From positions 5,255,079-5,319,078 of the forward strand of contig CM042091.1 in NCBI GenBank assembly GCA_023512835.1: 64,000 nt of DNA. Direction: 5' to 3'. Positions 11,987-26,055 of the stretch are shown here, one piece after another. Below the pieces are notes generated by a model. The model was not told where the DNA came from, ran no database searches, and saw only the letters and a program-made list of their open reading frames with translations. The position numbers and the translations under genes are program-made. Position 1 is the first letter of the stretch, and every line of letters begins with the position of its first letter. Source of the stretch: Taxillus chinensis (taxonomy: Eukaryota; Streptophyta; Magnoliopsida; Santalales; Loranthaceae).

Positions 11987-14520
11987 GGAAGAATGCACAT
12001 TAGTATTATACATTTACTTAGGCAAGCAAAGTGGGACGACCCCAGATGTACGATGATTGGGTCTGCACAATGTTTGAAATTAATTTTTCCAAATAGGATG
12101 GATCTGTGATAATGTTGGAAAATTCCAGATTTCAGAAGAGTAAGATTGATAGAAGATGTACTTCAATGTTGGAAAATTACATCAGGTGGGGTCACTGTTA
12201 TGTTATTTTTAATTAAATTTAAATTAAAACAAACTAATTAAAATTTGAAGGATAATTGTCATGTAATTAATTGAATAAATATATGTGAATACTGTTATAC
12301 TTAATTTGACGAGTGATCAAATTAGAAATAATAAAATCTTTAGTAATTTTATTATTATATATTATAATGTTATGTTATTCAAATTGCAAGATACTCTTGT
12401 TTGATTTTCAGCAATTGAGAACTATGAAGGTCATGACAATTTGAAAGATCACCCTTTATCATCAAATTCCGACAATGACTTTAGATATGTTTTCACTTTT
12501 TCTATCTATTTTTCACATGATTGATATAGGTGAGTTTAACGTGATTACGTTTTATATTTTTTTACCACACTTATTTATGTGTTAAATGCAAAGGAAAACA
12601 TTCTTCTATTGATAAGTACTAATTCACGATAGAAACTAACATTAATGGCATCTTGGGTGTCATTTTCAACCATCCAAATCTAAGGTGTTTTCACACTCTT
12701 ATTATGAAGGTAAGAAATAAAACAAGAAAGTTTTAAATTTAAATGTGATACCAACTACCCCTAATTAATGTAGCATATCGCACTCATCTTATATGTTTTA
12801 ATAAATAATTCTAGAACTCAGAGAATATCCATTATTTATTAGTGTCTGAATTGATACAGAAGATTTTTTTTCCTTCAATTGTTGCAACACATGCTACAAA
12901 GAATATTTCACATGCAAAAGTAAAAAATCACCATATATATAGACTTCCAAACAAGAAAATAAATATACGATAGATTGAAAATGTAACTTGCTAAACATTA
13001 GGATCCTAAAGAATAATACATATTTTATAGTAAATTAATATAACAATTTCTTGGACCTAAAGATCTAAAAAACATTGCGATAGACATAGAGATTTAAACA
13101 AATAAGTGTTTGAAAAAATATTGTTCTCTAAGTGCGATAGACATAGGAAGATTAAAAATATAAATGACTAAACATTAAAACCAGATAATAAAAATTAAAT
13201 AATATTACTTGCCGTTCTTACTTTGGAGATTCCATTGTAAGTTCTTATCGTTGATTAAAAATTTATGAATCACAGCGACATCATTTTAATAAAAATATAA
13301 AATACTATAATGCAGTAATATTTTAGAGATTACAAATAATTTTTTTCATAAAAATTACATATAAAATTGACTTAATAATCTCGTAGACATAAGGAGTCAA
13401 ATAATATTTAAAGCAATTATGATTCCTTATATGTCGTTGATAATAAATGCAACGACAGTTATTATTATTAACGATGAATTAATTTAATAATAAATTATTA
13501 TTTTAAAAACATTTGGATAGATATTTTACACTTCATTTTTTTTTATTATATAATTATTGATAATCAATTAGAATCCTTGTTAATACTCATAAAATTATTT
13601 TTTATACTAAAATTAAAACATATACTAAAATAAATAAATCTATGAATAGCAGCTTTTTTGTATTTTAATTAAAATGACGTCGTTTTGATTAATAAATTTT
13701 TAATCAAAACTATGTTATTTTGATAAAAATATAAAGGACTTATATAACCCTAATAAAATTATCAATAATTTTATCAAAAAAATATAAAAAAACTGCAATA
13801 AAACCTGCAAGTAGCATTACCCTAATAAAATTATCAAAAAATTATATATTATTATTATATAAAAAAACTAATAAATATTCACACATGGGGGTGGATTTAT
13901 ATACCGATAAGAAAATCCTCTCCCAACATATTTGTCAATGGAATAGACATTTGCTTTCTATATTGCGCGGTAAAATCTTAATTGACCTGTAAAAACAAAG
14001 TAAGAGACAATAAACGCTGAGTCTGACCCAAGGAGATGGGAACAAATACAATATTAATGATGCGATAAGCGAAGGAAACATCTTCTTAGGATTGGATTTC
14101 CGATCCGACAACGAGTTCCATAAGCGTGTGGTTGTTACATAACACAAGTGCCGTTATACTAAATCGAATCAAATACGACGAGTTCGAATAATTTAAATTT
14201 ATTGTTTTATTATTTTCTTACGTGAAACAGAAACGAGAGCAACAACCCACCAATCTGATTTTGAACGCAGCAGCCAGCAGCAATCATCGAATTCAATTTT
14301 AGCTCCAACGTCAAACAATCAATCCCAATCGATTTTTTTTGTTTTTTCGTGATCCTAGTTGTTCTTGTTTCGGCACCATCGCAGATATCCAAAACCCTGA
14401 AATTTCTCAGCTCAATTTCGTGGTTAGGATTTCAAAGGACCCGATTTTCAAGACCCCAAACCCTAATTCTGATTTGGGATTCTTTTGTTTGTTGGTTGGT
14501 TGGTTTGAATCCCAAAAGGC
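11987..14520. other. Intergenic region and leader between PHT4;2 and DUF962 gene
   Basis: The first few hundred bases probably hold the PHT4;2 3' UTR. The rest is AT-rich with no recognised gene. From about 14200 the base composition becomes more even, and 14220-14520 is probably the 5' UTR of the DUF962 gene, because the sequence lacks an ATG frame with any family resemblance before 14521. Confidence 0.5.
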
Positions 14521-14859
14521 ATGAATTTCAGAAGCTTTGATGAATTCTGGGCTTTCTACGTGAACCAACACTCCAATCCATCGACGAGGCGTTGGCATTT
14601 TGCGGGCACCCTCGCCAGCGTTTTCTTTTTCATCTGCTCTGGGTTCTTCAGCTGGCGATTGGTGTTCCTGGTACCCCTGTCGGGGTACGGCCCTGCCTGG
14701 TACAGCCACGTCTTCGTGGAAAGGAACGTTCCCACCACGTTCAGCCACCCCTTCTGGTCCCTGCTCTGCGATTTCAAAATGTTTGGACTGATGCTTACTG
14801 GCAAAATGGATAGGGAGATCAAGAGGCTTGGGAAGAGACCTGTTTTGCAGGTGTTTTGA
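14521..14859 (+). CDS. DUF962 / Mpo1-like small membrane protein
   Basis: A single uninterrupted frame of 112 aa. The order FDEFWAFYVNQHSNPSTRRW, then a hydrophobic stretch (about residues 28-55), then YSHVFVERNVPTTFSHPFW and FKMFGLMLTGKM matches the DUF962 family (Pfam PF06127), which includes yeast Mpo1. Yeast Mpo1 is an iron-dependent ER dioxygenase in alpha-oxidation of 2-hydroxy fatty acids (established for yeast, not for this plant protein). Four conserved-looking histidines are present: H17, H26, H63 and H76. The length fits the short, bacterial-like form of the family; plants also have longer Mpo1 homologues of about 200 aa. The ATG at 14521 starts immediately at the conserved N-terminal block. 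Stop follows VLQVF. Confidence 0.85.
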   Translation: MNFRSFDEFWAFYVNQHSNPSTRRWHFAGTLASVFFFICSGFFSWRLVFLVPLSGYGPAWYSHVFVERNVPTTFSHPFWSLLCDFKMFGLMLTGKMDREIKRLGKRPVLQVF

Positions 14860-17800
14860 TCCTTGCTTTGCGGGTTTTGTTTGCTTTAGTATTTAATATT
14901 ATACTTGTAAGTTTATCAATTTGCTATATTTTGAGAAAAAGGTCTCTCCTTGTACTCCTTTGTATATGAGAATATCATATTTTCTTGTTGCAGATTGAAG
15001 CTGAATCTCTGGATTTTTATGATAGATGATTTACATCCGTTGTCTGCTATTATTGCTTTTGGATGAGATGGTCTTCTCTATATGGCATTTATTTATAGTT
15101 CTATTTGTTCGGTTTTGAGCAGCATGTGTTGGTGCGTGTGTAATTGAGTTGCGTTAATACTAATACCACCACTATAGAGTACTATCATAATTTAGATTTT
15201 AGAACCAGCTGTGATTTCTGATGTCTCCGGTGTCAGTTCAAGTTCAATGGCTTTGTTTCAATATTGGATCTGGTTCTTGTCTGAACCACATGGCATTATC
15301 CCAGCTTCTGTTGCTCAGCAAATCGAATACAACTTTTTCCCTTCACCAAATCTTGTGACCTTGAACTAGATCAACATTTCAAATTTTGCATGCAAAGGTC
15401 TGCCTTCCCCAGCTAGCGGAGAGACTTGAAGCCAAGTCTTTATAGCGACAACTAGCTACCTGCTTTAACTTTTGGTGGTAAAAACCAGTGTTTAGACTTT
15501 ATGGCGATCATATGGATTCTTCCGGATTTATATTTGAGGGCTTTGAGTGGTGTTGTAGTTGCTATTCCACGAAGGAAACCTGACTTTTCTGGGAGTTTCG
15601 CCGTTTGGGAAGCGCATGGTAGGTAACAGGAATTAGATGCATGCAAGCATCAGGCAGAAAAATAACTACATATGTAACTCAATTGTTCAAACAGCAACCA
15701 CATACGTGTACTTCGATCTTATGCACTTGATCGGAAAACAAGGTACAGAAGCTTACATAAGAGTTGGCTTCAATTCACAATCACAATGTAAGCGACCATT
15801 CACAATCACAATGTAAGAGTATGATTGTCACCGCAATCATACTGTGGTTGAAACATATACATGATACACACAAACGTATTTCTAATCTTGGTTTCTACCA
15901 TTTTTTTACTATGTTTGAACAGTAGTTACAACTTAGTCCTAAAGATCCCATATAACTTATATGTTCCAATAATCTAGCTAAGCTAAATAGCTTTGTCTCA
16001 CAGCCTACCTCCTTTGTTGAAGTTTGCAAATTAAAACAAGGCAACGATTTCGGAGGCTGCTATGATTATTGGAGTCTTAAGAGTCTATCGGATGCATTGG
16101 CACATTTTCGAAGTAATTAAATCTTTTCGGATTAGTAGAAGCATCATTGGATGAAATGTAATCAATCTTAAATGGCTTAGAGTGTCTCGGATATGCTTGG
16201 AGTCTCAAGGTTTATTGTTCTCGAAGTAAAAGTTTATTTGATAGTGTTAGATGATCGGCTAGGAGATCCAATCATAATTAATTATGGACACAATTATTAT
16301 GATAGTTTATTATTTTTCATTATGCTTTAATTAATTGTAATAGGTGTATTGAATTCGTAATCATTTCATCTTATCTTAATTGTTATTTAAATGCATAGCT
16401 TATTACAGCGCAATGAGTAAAATTTGAAATTGAAGTAAAACTTTGAATCTCTCTCGGTTCAGAATAAGAAGTGGGAAGGCATGGATTGGCGCAAAAAAGT
16501 GGCATGGCAAAAAAGAAGCATTAACACACAAAATATTTATGTAAATTTTGCGGCGATTTAAAATTCCTACAAAATAACAAAATTGTCACGAAGGATAAAA
16601 TTTTAAGAATGCATTGTGTTGTTTGATAAATCATCACTAAGTCTTTGAAATAGTACTTAGCGCGTGTTTTTTTATTTCTTTTTTATATATACTAATTTAA
16701 GTAGCTTGTGTCTTAGACAAGTATATCATTTTATATATTAGTTAGTTTTTGTATTATTTGTTTATTATTTAGTATGTATGTATATATATATATATATATA
16801 TAATTTTGGTGTTTTGTTTTATATTAACTTATTTTATTTAATCGATATATCTTTTTTTACGGTAAAATTATATTATATATAAATTTTGATATAAGATTAA
16901 TCTTATTTTTATTTTAATAAAAAAATTTATATTATTTCTTTATTTAAATTAGATTGATATTTATCTATTATTAATATGTTATTATGTCTTTATTATTAAC
17001 CAAAATTAATAAATATTCAACTTTTAGTTAAAAATTAAATTACTAATTAAATATTCTAATTAAATTAAAAGATTATTTAAAATAATTGTATTGAAATTTT
17101 AAAAGTTTTTTTGTGAGAAAATATTTAATTTTGTAAACTTAGAAAGAAAAAGCTCATAGGATTACAAATTGAGTCGTGTGAGCAGTAGCAGCCGTTTGAC
17201 ACGGCTGGTACTCTGGACCCGGCTCCATGTACACACTACACACCGTTCGAATATTATCAACGCCGCCACTTTGGACCACTTTTCTCTTACCTTGCCCAAT
17301 ACTCTCACAAAAAGAAAAAAAAAAGTGTTTTAACGAAAATATCGAAAAGTGTCATATCATATGACATTTTCATGTGTGTGTATATATATATATCACGATT
17401 TTTTAAAATGCGTTAGGACATTTTCATATTATCTGCTCTACGTTATTACTTTTCCCGTTTTGTTACACAGGATACAATTTCAACAAACATCAAGAAATAT
17501 AGAATAAGCAGACGATTTATATATTAATTAATTACGTTATAGTGAGTGGTTATCTCTATCTATCTCTCAGTCTCACACACACACACACACACACGATTTT
17601 ACCTAGATCTGTTGTTTATATATATATATATATATATGGATGGATAGATAGAATTAATGGCCAGTAGTTAATAATAATTTGAACCTGTGCAGCCTGCTTG
17701 CTCGCTTCCAGCTTTCTTCCAGTTACGGAGGAGTTGGGCCCCAAGAAGGCGAGGCCAGAAGTGATCCGGCGGGAAGTGGTTAATGAGGTCTTCGGATTAA

Positions 17801-18248
17801 CTCACACTTCCGACTTAAAAACTAAAAAGGGCAGTGCTTATATATTGAGATGTTCCATGTAAACTGACAGGCAGAAAGTATCAAACATCATGCCTACGAA
17901 AATAACGCAGGAGTGATCCTATTTGTACTGTTCTATCGAGAAACGTTTAATAAAAAAGGACTAATGTTCCTATGTGCACTCAACTATCGAACAAGCCGAA
18001 TAAATACTAAAAGCAAGAAAAGCACTAAGGTACCACCAACAAAAAGAAATGCGAACCCAGGAAAAGTTATGCGGTTCCACTTCTTCCAGAGTAGGGTGTT
18101 AATACACCCTGGATAGCTGAATTGCACTACATGCAAGCCCAACCACTCAGCCAGCAAAATCACATTTTCATGGCAGCTCAAAATTCAATCCCCTGAATGC
18201 TTTTGACATTAGGTTAGCATGGCACAGTGTGCAGGCTTCTACTGACAG
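14860..18248. other. Intergenic region between two convergent genes
   Basis: The DUF962 gene and DEX1 converge here, so both ends should carry 3' UTRs; the DEX1 one probably runs from 18248 to about 17900. No further gene is recognised. Small repeats include a 20-bp direct repeat at 15773 and 15798, a (TA)n run at about 16779-16801, a (CA)n run at 17575-17594 and a (TA)n run at about 17619-17637. The translation at 15452-15646 (minus) has no family resemblance that I can support. Confidence 0.55.
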
Positions 18249-21200
18249 TCAGTTTCGTGAAAAAGATGGCAGAGGCATTGCTTCCTGTGGACGCAGTATG
18301 ACAAGAACACCAAACATCCCAAGCATTGGCAGGGCCAGAAGCCACTTCAGCAATTTGTGGAAATACATGTGGAATGTAAGGGAAAATTCGTCTGAGAAAT
18401 ATAGTCCATTCTTGTCAACCATCTCCACCAAAACTGTCCCTGAGGTCCTTACTTTGACTGTTGGAAGCTTTATTCGATACTTTCCCATTCGGTCATAAAT
18501 CTTGTTTAGCTTTATTGCTCTCTCCCCTTGGTAATTACCAGGAACTAGCAAGGTCGTCTGTGTTGTTTAACACAATAAATCAAAATTAGAGAGCAGCATA
18601 AGATTACAGGGTGACATAAGGATGGGAAATATACCGTGACATTATAAGGAGCTTGAGATCCAGATGGGAACCGGTATTTATCTACAATCTCAAACTCCAC
18701 CCAGAAGTTCTGGCCTTCCTCATCTCGGAAAGCTCTTGATGATTGAGAAACATAGATTCCTTCGCGGTTGTAACGGCTTGCAAGGTTGTTTCTTCCTTGT
18801 CCAATTGACTTCCATGCCTAAAATTGCGACACAACATTTTAAAGCTTTGAGAAAACGCAGGAGTAAACAAAGGAGAGGCATACATAGTTAGGTTAATGCC
18901 TATCCTGCCTTGAGTGGATGATGTTGAACAGGAGTCGAGAAGCAAAACACATTGCCATTCATTGTAGTCACTACAAGATCAAGATCATCTCCACCATCTA
19001 CATTGTCCGCCAACACCATGCTATAGCTGTGATAGAAGTAAGCCCCATTTTAAGTAAGGTATTACAAGGAACAAGGAGTAGTTGAGTTCAAGCATAGCTT
19101 ACGATGTTTCACCAATATCAACAACATCAGCACATGAGGTCGGTCCATCAATAAGGTACAAATAACCATCAAATGACGTTGTAACAATAGTAAGTCCCTT
19201 CTTCTTCTCTTCACGTTTACTTAAATCGACAAGGAGGACTTGATTCATCACTCTCCCATGTGTTCTGTATGGATAGGGGCGAACATGAGACCCATCCCGG
19301 CCACTAAGAACGTAAATATTCCCAGAAATTGTTGGAACTACGACATCCGTATGGCCATCCCCATCAACATCACCAATACTAGGACCCTGAGAAAGTTGGC
19401 AAAATGAATTTTTCTTCTTTTTTTTTTTTTGCACAAATTAATATTGAACTGTTGTACATTCAAGAAAAAAAGAGAGAAAGAAATCATATAATTGGCTCCC
19501 CACATCCCATAAGATAGCTTTCTTGGTCTCAGAGTTTCTCTAAAACAAGTATTGTTCAGGATGGCCTGAATATTATTTTTTTGGAAAAGCAAAGCCTAGA
19601 CACTTCTAAATATGTCTGAGCATAAAGGCAAGTTGATAAGCCACTATTTGGCCATAACAGTGGAGTTCTTTTTAATATACAAAACTACAAAAATTATAAA
19701 ACACACAGAAATTAGTTTTTATTCCTTTCTTCTTCCCTGGTCCCTCCCTTGTGCTAATTCAGACTTTCAATGGACATCATTATCATATCGAAGTTTTGAG
19801 CTAGAACCATTTTAGGTGAATGCAATTGTTGGCATGAAGGGCATCATATGATATTTCTTTAAAAATGGCACTTAAGTGCTCTTAACATAAATCAGTGCTA
19901 GTATAGTTGTGTGTGAGAGTATATATCCCCCTATAACTGAGATTTAAGGATGAAAAGGCTATACCTGTGGAACAAGACTCTTAAGATGTCTTTCCCAAAT
20001 TTCAACCCCCTGTGCAGTCCATGCAACAACGTTTCCATGTGTATCAGTTGTAATAAGTTCAATTTTCCCATCATCATTAATATCCGCAGCAACCACAGCT
20101 CCATGAATCTCAGCCATTTCAAGAGGAAACTTTTCTCTTACCTTGCCTGGAAGATGAATAACTTAATGTCCAATTTTCTGAAGTAAAACAAAAACAATTT
20201 TGAATCATGAAATTCAAATCACCTGCTACAAAGAAAGCAGTGACCAAAATACATTGTCCTCCACACAAGTGTAGACTGTAGAATCATATTCTTCTTTAAT
20301 TTCAATTAGTCATGACTCATGAAGTTTGTGCCGGCTAAAACATTGTGATAACACTGTGATAACTGATCTTGAATGAATACAATATCATTACAAATTTTAC
20401 CTACTATCACCCTAAAAGAGTTTAATTACTTAGCTGATCACGTCATCCGTTAGAAAAGAAAGAGGAAAAGAGAACTATATTCTTGTTCTTGATGTGTAGA
20501 AAGAATACACACACACACATATATATGACAAGTAAAAAAACTTTATTGAACAAACCAAGCACAGGACAAGATTACAAAAAACCCATGAAAACATGTATTT
20601 ATAGGGATTAAATAACTTGCTCCCTACTCCAGACCACTCATGATCTAAAGGTTAAGCCCACTAACATAACTAATAACTAATATTTTATAATATTTAATAT
20701 TCCAATATCATCAGATGCACAGAGTGGCTTTGCATTGTACGAAGCCACATGATGTCAAAAACAGCTACTGGGCACAACTGTAACTCCATGCAAGTCCACT
20801 CCATCCACCAGTCACTCTTTAATGCAGAAGACAATGCACACATGAATTTATAGTCTTGATTTACTAACAATTGGTGGAGGCATTGCAAATGATGGCTGGA
20901 AATTATTAGAAAGGCACAATCCAAATGAATTTATGTAAATCTGATAAAATATGCAGCGGAAGATAAGGTAAAGAAATGACACGTGCAAGGTAAAGAAAAC
21001 AAATCACAAAGAAACTGGTAAGCAAAGAACATTAGATCATATAGGTAAACAAAACTAAAAGTCCCACAGGAACTCCTAAAAAACCAAAAGTACTTAACTT
21101 ATTAACAGAGCATGTAAGAAAATAGGAACTGAACAAAAAAACATGAAAAACTATATTTAGCTGGGGAAACTTACCATGATGATCAAGAACATAAAACAAG

Positions 21201-24200
21201 CCAAAAGAAGTTCCAACGAGAATGTCCAGATTCCCATCCCCATCCAAGTCAACAACAGTTGGAGACGAAGATATATAAGCGCGGAAATCCCCAGTATTTG
21301 TACTTAAATCCAGAGGTGTAGTCCACTTAACTTGTTTCGTTTCAAGATTGAATACAACAATTGAGCCAGCAACATATTTTTCAATATCAATATTGCCCAG
21401 TTCTTTCAAATGCTCCGGGTTGTCATAGTACCTGCAAGCTTATAGGGTGTCATGTTTAATAAGTTGTCTCTAAAATGAACAACCATTATTAAGATACCCC
21501 AAGCATGGTTTCAACATCATAACTGAATGACTCTGAATTGATATAAATCAGTACATCGTTTATAAAAACCATTTGCATGATAATAGCAAATAATTTGCCC
21601 ATGTTAAAAAAACTTCCTAATGATTCTCTTGTTAATTCACCCACTTCCATCCATTTTTTATAAAGTCAATTTTATGAAACTGGTTCCAGAGGGGGCTCTA
21701 AAATTAGAACAGTTGCAGTTAGATTGTGCTCTTGACCTGCTTTTTAGTATATTCTGAACAGCATGTTTGTTTAAAAGCTGTTTTTACACACTTGACACAA
21801 CTGAGCTATGTGAGGAATAAGGATATTTTAACTGTAGAAATTTCAAGGTCATCTTAAAAAGCTCCTGTTGTATTATAACCACTTCTTGATTAGAGTTGAT
21901 GGTTTTTTTTTCATGAAAGCTCAGGTATAATCCCCATATATTGAAGGGCACCTCACTCCCTGAACTTAAACAATAGACCACACATGCAGCAGATGATGCA
22001 GATGTTCACACTCTGACACAACTGAGCTATGTGAGGAATAAGGAGATTTTAACTGTGGAAATTTCAGGGTCATCTTAAGCAGCTCCTGTTGTATTATAAC
22101 CACTTCTTGATTAGAGTTGATGGTTTTTTTTTCATGAAAGCTCAGGTATAATCCCCATATATTGAAGGGCACCTCACTCCCTGAACTTAAACAATAGACC
22201 ACACATACAGCAGATGATGCAGATGTTCACAACACAATTAACATAACCCAGTTTGGTGAAAAACAGAAAGGTGAAGAACCTACTCTTGATCAAAGAAGTA
22301 GGACACAGCAACAACCATTTCTGATACCCCATCATTATCAATATCAGCTATGACCTGATATAACGGCATAAACAGTTAATCAGAGTGTCAACATTATAAT
22401 CAACTACAATGGTTGCATGTAAACATGATCTAAATTCAAAGAGACCCAAAAAGGTTCCTTCATCGAACAAGATTACTAATTCCATCACTTACAGGTGTGC
22501 ACAAGACATGAGCGTCAATATTCACAAAATCCTCAATCCTCTCATGTTGGCCTTCAGTCCACTCCTCATCACCCCACATGGATTCATCAACATAATCATC
22601 ATAGTCATAATTATACTCATCAGCTAGTTCTTCACTGTCACGGAATAAATCAAAAGATGAATCAGCCTCTGCTTCCAAACTCCCATCATTTTCCACAGTC
22701 ACAACAGGAGGATCCTGTCCACTTTTAAGACCAGTTTCAGAGCTACCATCCTGAATTCCTTTCGAGTCACTATCTTCAAAAAGGCGTCTCCCAGTGTGTT
22801 TTTGACTCTCATTGACTGCTCTTGCAGGACTAGTATCCAAAGAAGAATCATCCAAACTCTTTGGCAATTCAATGCTTTTTTCCACCTGACTATCATTCAT
22901 TTTTCCTCCACTCCCTGTGCTGGAAGTATTCAATGAGCCAACATGACCTATTGATGCTGAATCTAAAGTGTTTTTTGTAGCAGTGCTCCAATTTGTTTCT
23001 ACAGCAAAAACTAACACTTAGATCTACGTTTAGGCTTCAAACAGTAACAAATTTTATCATATAACACGAGATATTAACTACTGAGGCTGGCACAGATCAA
23101 AAAAATTCAAAGATAGACCTGATAGGGATACAAAAATCTAAACAACATAAACATGTAAGTGGGACATTAAAATCTGCCAACCCTCACGGAGGACTTACGA
23201 GAATTTGATTCTGTATTAGTAGCCTCTTGGGTTGGCAAGTCATCGCGAACATCCGGATGAGAGCGATCAGCTGGATCTGAATGCAAACCCACATGCCAGT
23301 CCTTACGAACTTTTCTCCGAGGTATCTCTAACTTATCAGACATCATGTAGCCTGAGACCCTTCAACAAAGATAAATATTTAATTCCAAATTTGGGCCAGC
23401 GGATGGAGCACAACATCCTTGACATATAATATCAATCAATTCTACAAATGATATTCAAATTACCTAAAAAACACCACTTCCCCATTGTAAGTAGCTAAGG
23501 CTATTTCCCTTGAACCGTCTTTATCAATATCGTACAAGAGAGGACTAGAATGAACCGTTGATTGGTGAAAAGCTGGCCAACCTTGTATATAGAAAAATTT
23601 TAAATACGAGTATAAAATATTAATTTACTTCAAAGCATCTTGCAATATATTAATTAACCTTTCATTATTTTTTTATGCCACATATTTGTGGCATAAAGGG
23701 CTTTAATTTCTCATAGTGTGACGAGAGCCTCCAAATTTAAATTCCATGGTGGAAAATAGTTCTCTAAAATAAAACAGTATTCATTGCTAGATTGATTTAC
23801 CACCAAACTTCCCCAAAGGAAACATATAAATTAAATTCTGTACAATAAAATAAAACCTACATACCTGGCATTTTATCTCCATCGGTTCCTTCAAATACAT
23901 CCAGGTAATGAACAAATGAGGGAACAACTATTTCAAGTCTTCCATCTCTTTGAAGAAAAGTACAGATATTACAGTCAGATGTAAGACAAGTAACAAAACA
24001 ATTAACGGTAGGGGTAGAAAGTAAGAAATTGTAAGAAGAAAAAAAAAAGAAAAAAAAGGCTAACATATGCAAACTTCAAAATTGAGGCCAACTGAGGTGA
24101 AAAGAAGTTGAAATACTCCCTAGAACAAGTATTTTTAATATAATTCCCGGAGAGCTCCGCTCCTAAGTGTTCAACAGGGTCTAAACGATTTGATAACATC

Positions 24201-24677
24201 TAAACAATGAACAAAAATGCTTGAAGAAAAATCAAGGAGCAAACCAAGAATCCCCAGGCAAGAAGAAAAAGAAAAAAAATCAATCCAACACAGATAGGAT
24301 CAACAAAGATCAAGCCAGAGAGCGTGTACCCGTTAATGTCAGCGATCAAAGGGGACGCATAAATGCTTGAGCTTGCTTCTGTCTGCCATCTCAGCTCCAG
24401 GTTTCGAGGACACTGAGTATTCAACAATGCATCCTCGTCTCTACGAAAACAACAACAATCAAAAACCAAATAAACCCTAAAATCGACGAATAAGGCACAA
24501 AATCAGTTATCAAAATAGGGGATGGAGTAGAACTCACACGTTTGGGTACCCAAGAGCATCGTCGGTGGCCTCACGATCCCGAAACTTGTTCTTCTTGGTC
24601 TCATCACCATTGACATTGAAAGAAACAGATAAGAGGAGAAACCCGATCAGTGAAACCCCAATCGCCTGAAAGTTCAT
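18249..24677 (-). CDS. DEX1: DEX1, FG-GAP repeat protein of exine formation
   Basis: Coding exons, 5' to 3': 24677-24538, 24440-24330, 23947-23865, 23581-23464, 23359-23199, 22998-22493, 22354-22284, 21431-21175, 20146-19965, 19386-19103, 19026-18909, 18817-18635, 18557-18249. They join to 2523 nt, 840 aa, no internal stop. Residues 1-23 form a signal peptide. Repeated aspartate-rich loops of the FG-GAP/integrin-alpha type follow ([49 protein letters not shown]). Exon 6 adds an acidic Ser-rich linker. The C terminus has one membrane helix (about 807-827). Arabidopsis DEX1 is a calcium-binding secretory/plasma-membrane protein needed for primexine and pollen wall patterning. The protein is about 55 residues shorter than I recall for Arabidopsis, mainly in the linker. 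Exon 11 ends at a GC donor. Confidence 0.94.
20495..20710 (-). mobile_element. Solo-LTR-like insertion in DEX1 intron 8
   Basis: Read on the minus strand this 216-bp piece runs TGATATTGGAATATT... to ...TTCTTTCTACA, so it has TG/CA ends. Inside it are a TATA-like CCTATAAATACATG and a downstream polyadenylation-like AATAAAG, in the order expected of a Ty1/copia LTR. I could not find a clear 5-bp target duplication. It sits in the intron between exons 8 and 9. Confidence 0.45.
21794..22231. repeat. 217-bp tandem duplication in DEX1 intron 7
   Basis: 21794-22010 is repeated at 22015-22231 (period 221) with only a few differences. Both copies begin GACACAACTGAGC and end GATGTTCACA. It lies entirely within the intron between exon 7 (22284) and exon 8 (21431), so it does not change the protein. 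High identity suggests a fairly recent duplication. Confidence 0.92.
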
Positions 24678-25819
24678 AGGATCGCCTGGTCTTGGCTGCT
24701 AAAACCTAACAAATTATGGAAACTTCGTTATAAGCGATTTCGAAAAACGATTTACTGTGAATTGCACATAGACAAATTGGGGGATTGAAAACCCCAGGTG
24801 TGTACGGAGGCCTGAATCGAAGAGGTCGGAGAAGGGGAGGACTTCAGCTTGGCAGTGCGAGGGAGCGAGGGATGAGAGATCTGCTAACCGATGCCGTTTT
24901 ACTTCCACGGCTAATTTGGGAAGACGAAAAAATGGAAAAGTATTATGAAAAATAAATTAATACGTAACATTGCCCCGAAAAAGAAACCTCTTTTGATTTT
25001 CATCTAGATAAATAATAATAATAATAATAATTTTAAATAAAAAAATGTGCATATAGAATTATTTTTATTGTTGATAGATTAATATTTTAAAATATATTAT
25101 AGCAATTCAATGGTTATGTTAATTACTTACACAATCTATAGAATTTTTCAAATTAAAAACCTATGTAAAATAAGATACATTTTATAATTGTTTTTTTATA
25201 AGACATAATGCTAACTTTTCCTAATCACCAAGGTAAACTTTATATATATATATATATGGATAAATTTGTGATCCAATCATGTTTGCACCCCTAACTTGTA
25301 CATAGCAGCATCCCCTCACTTGTTATGAAAAACATATAGAAGTAAGAAAAAGGTATGAAAAAATGTATTTCTCCCGCTTGGATACTGGAATTTGCAAAGT
25401 GATATGAAAATTGACCATCAATACATGTGAGCGTTTTTTTCACCCAATATGCTGTGAAGATGTGTAGAAAGTGTATAGTAAAAAAAATTAAAAAGTTGCC
25501 CTCGAAATTAATAGAATGTAAGAAGAAAAATGTTATCTTATTCATTCTCTCATATCCATGTTACAAGCGTAGAGTTCGTTCACAAGAGTAAAATTGACAG
25601 ACATTCTTTTCACTTTTTTTTTACTAGATATATATATAATTATTTTTATACCTTTTTTGTCTTTTTCTATCTTAATCAGCCACTGTATAGAAAATTTTTT
25701 TTCTACTTTTTTTCTTTTTACCTCTTTTTTATTTATATTTTTTATCATGTTTCCACATCTTGCCAAGAGTGTTAGAGTTCAACATAACTCATGATATCAT
25801 AATATACTATTAGAAATTA

Positions 25820-26055
25820 AGGGTATGTTTGGTTGTGGTCTATTTTGTTTTTGTTTTTGTTTTCAAAATGTAATATCTGTCTATTTATTGATATAAAAAA
25901 TACAAAATTAAAAATAACCAAATAATGTTTTCATTTTAGGGGTCATATAAATTGAAAATAGCATTTGTTGTTTTTAGTTTTAAATTTTTTATATTCGAAA
26001 ACAATTATCACTTTTTAAAATTGAAAGTAGAAAACACCCAACTAAATATGCTTTA
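25820..26055. mobile_element. MITE-like element (PIF/Harbinger-like ends)
   Basis: The left end reads GGGTATGTTTGGTTG; the reverse complement of the right end reads AAGCATATTTAGTTGGG, an imperfect terminal inverted repeat. The inside is AT-rich and non-coding. TTA/TAA-like bases flank it, as expected for PIF/Harbinger insertions, but the duplication is not clean. A related element is at 39405-39579. Confidence 0.55.
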
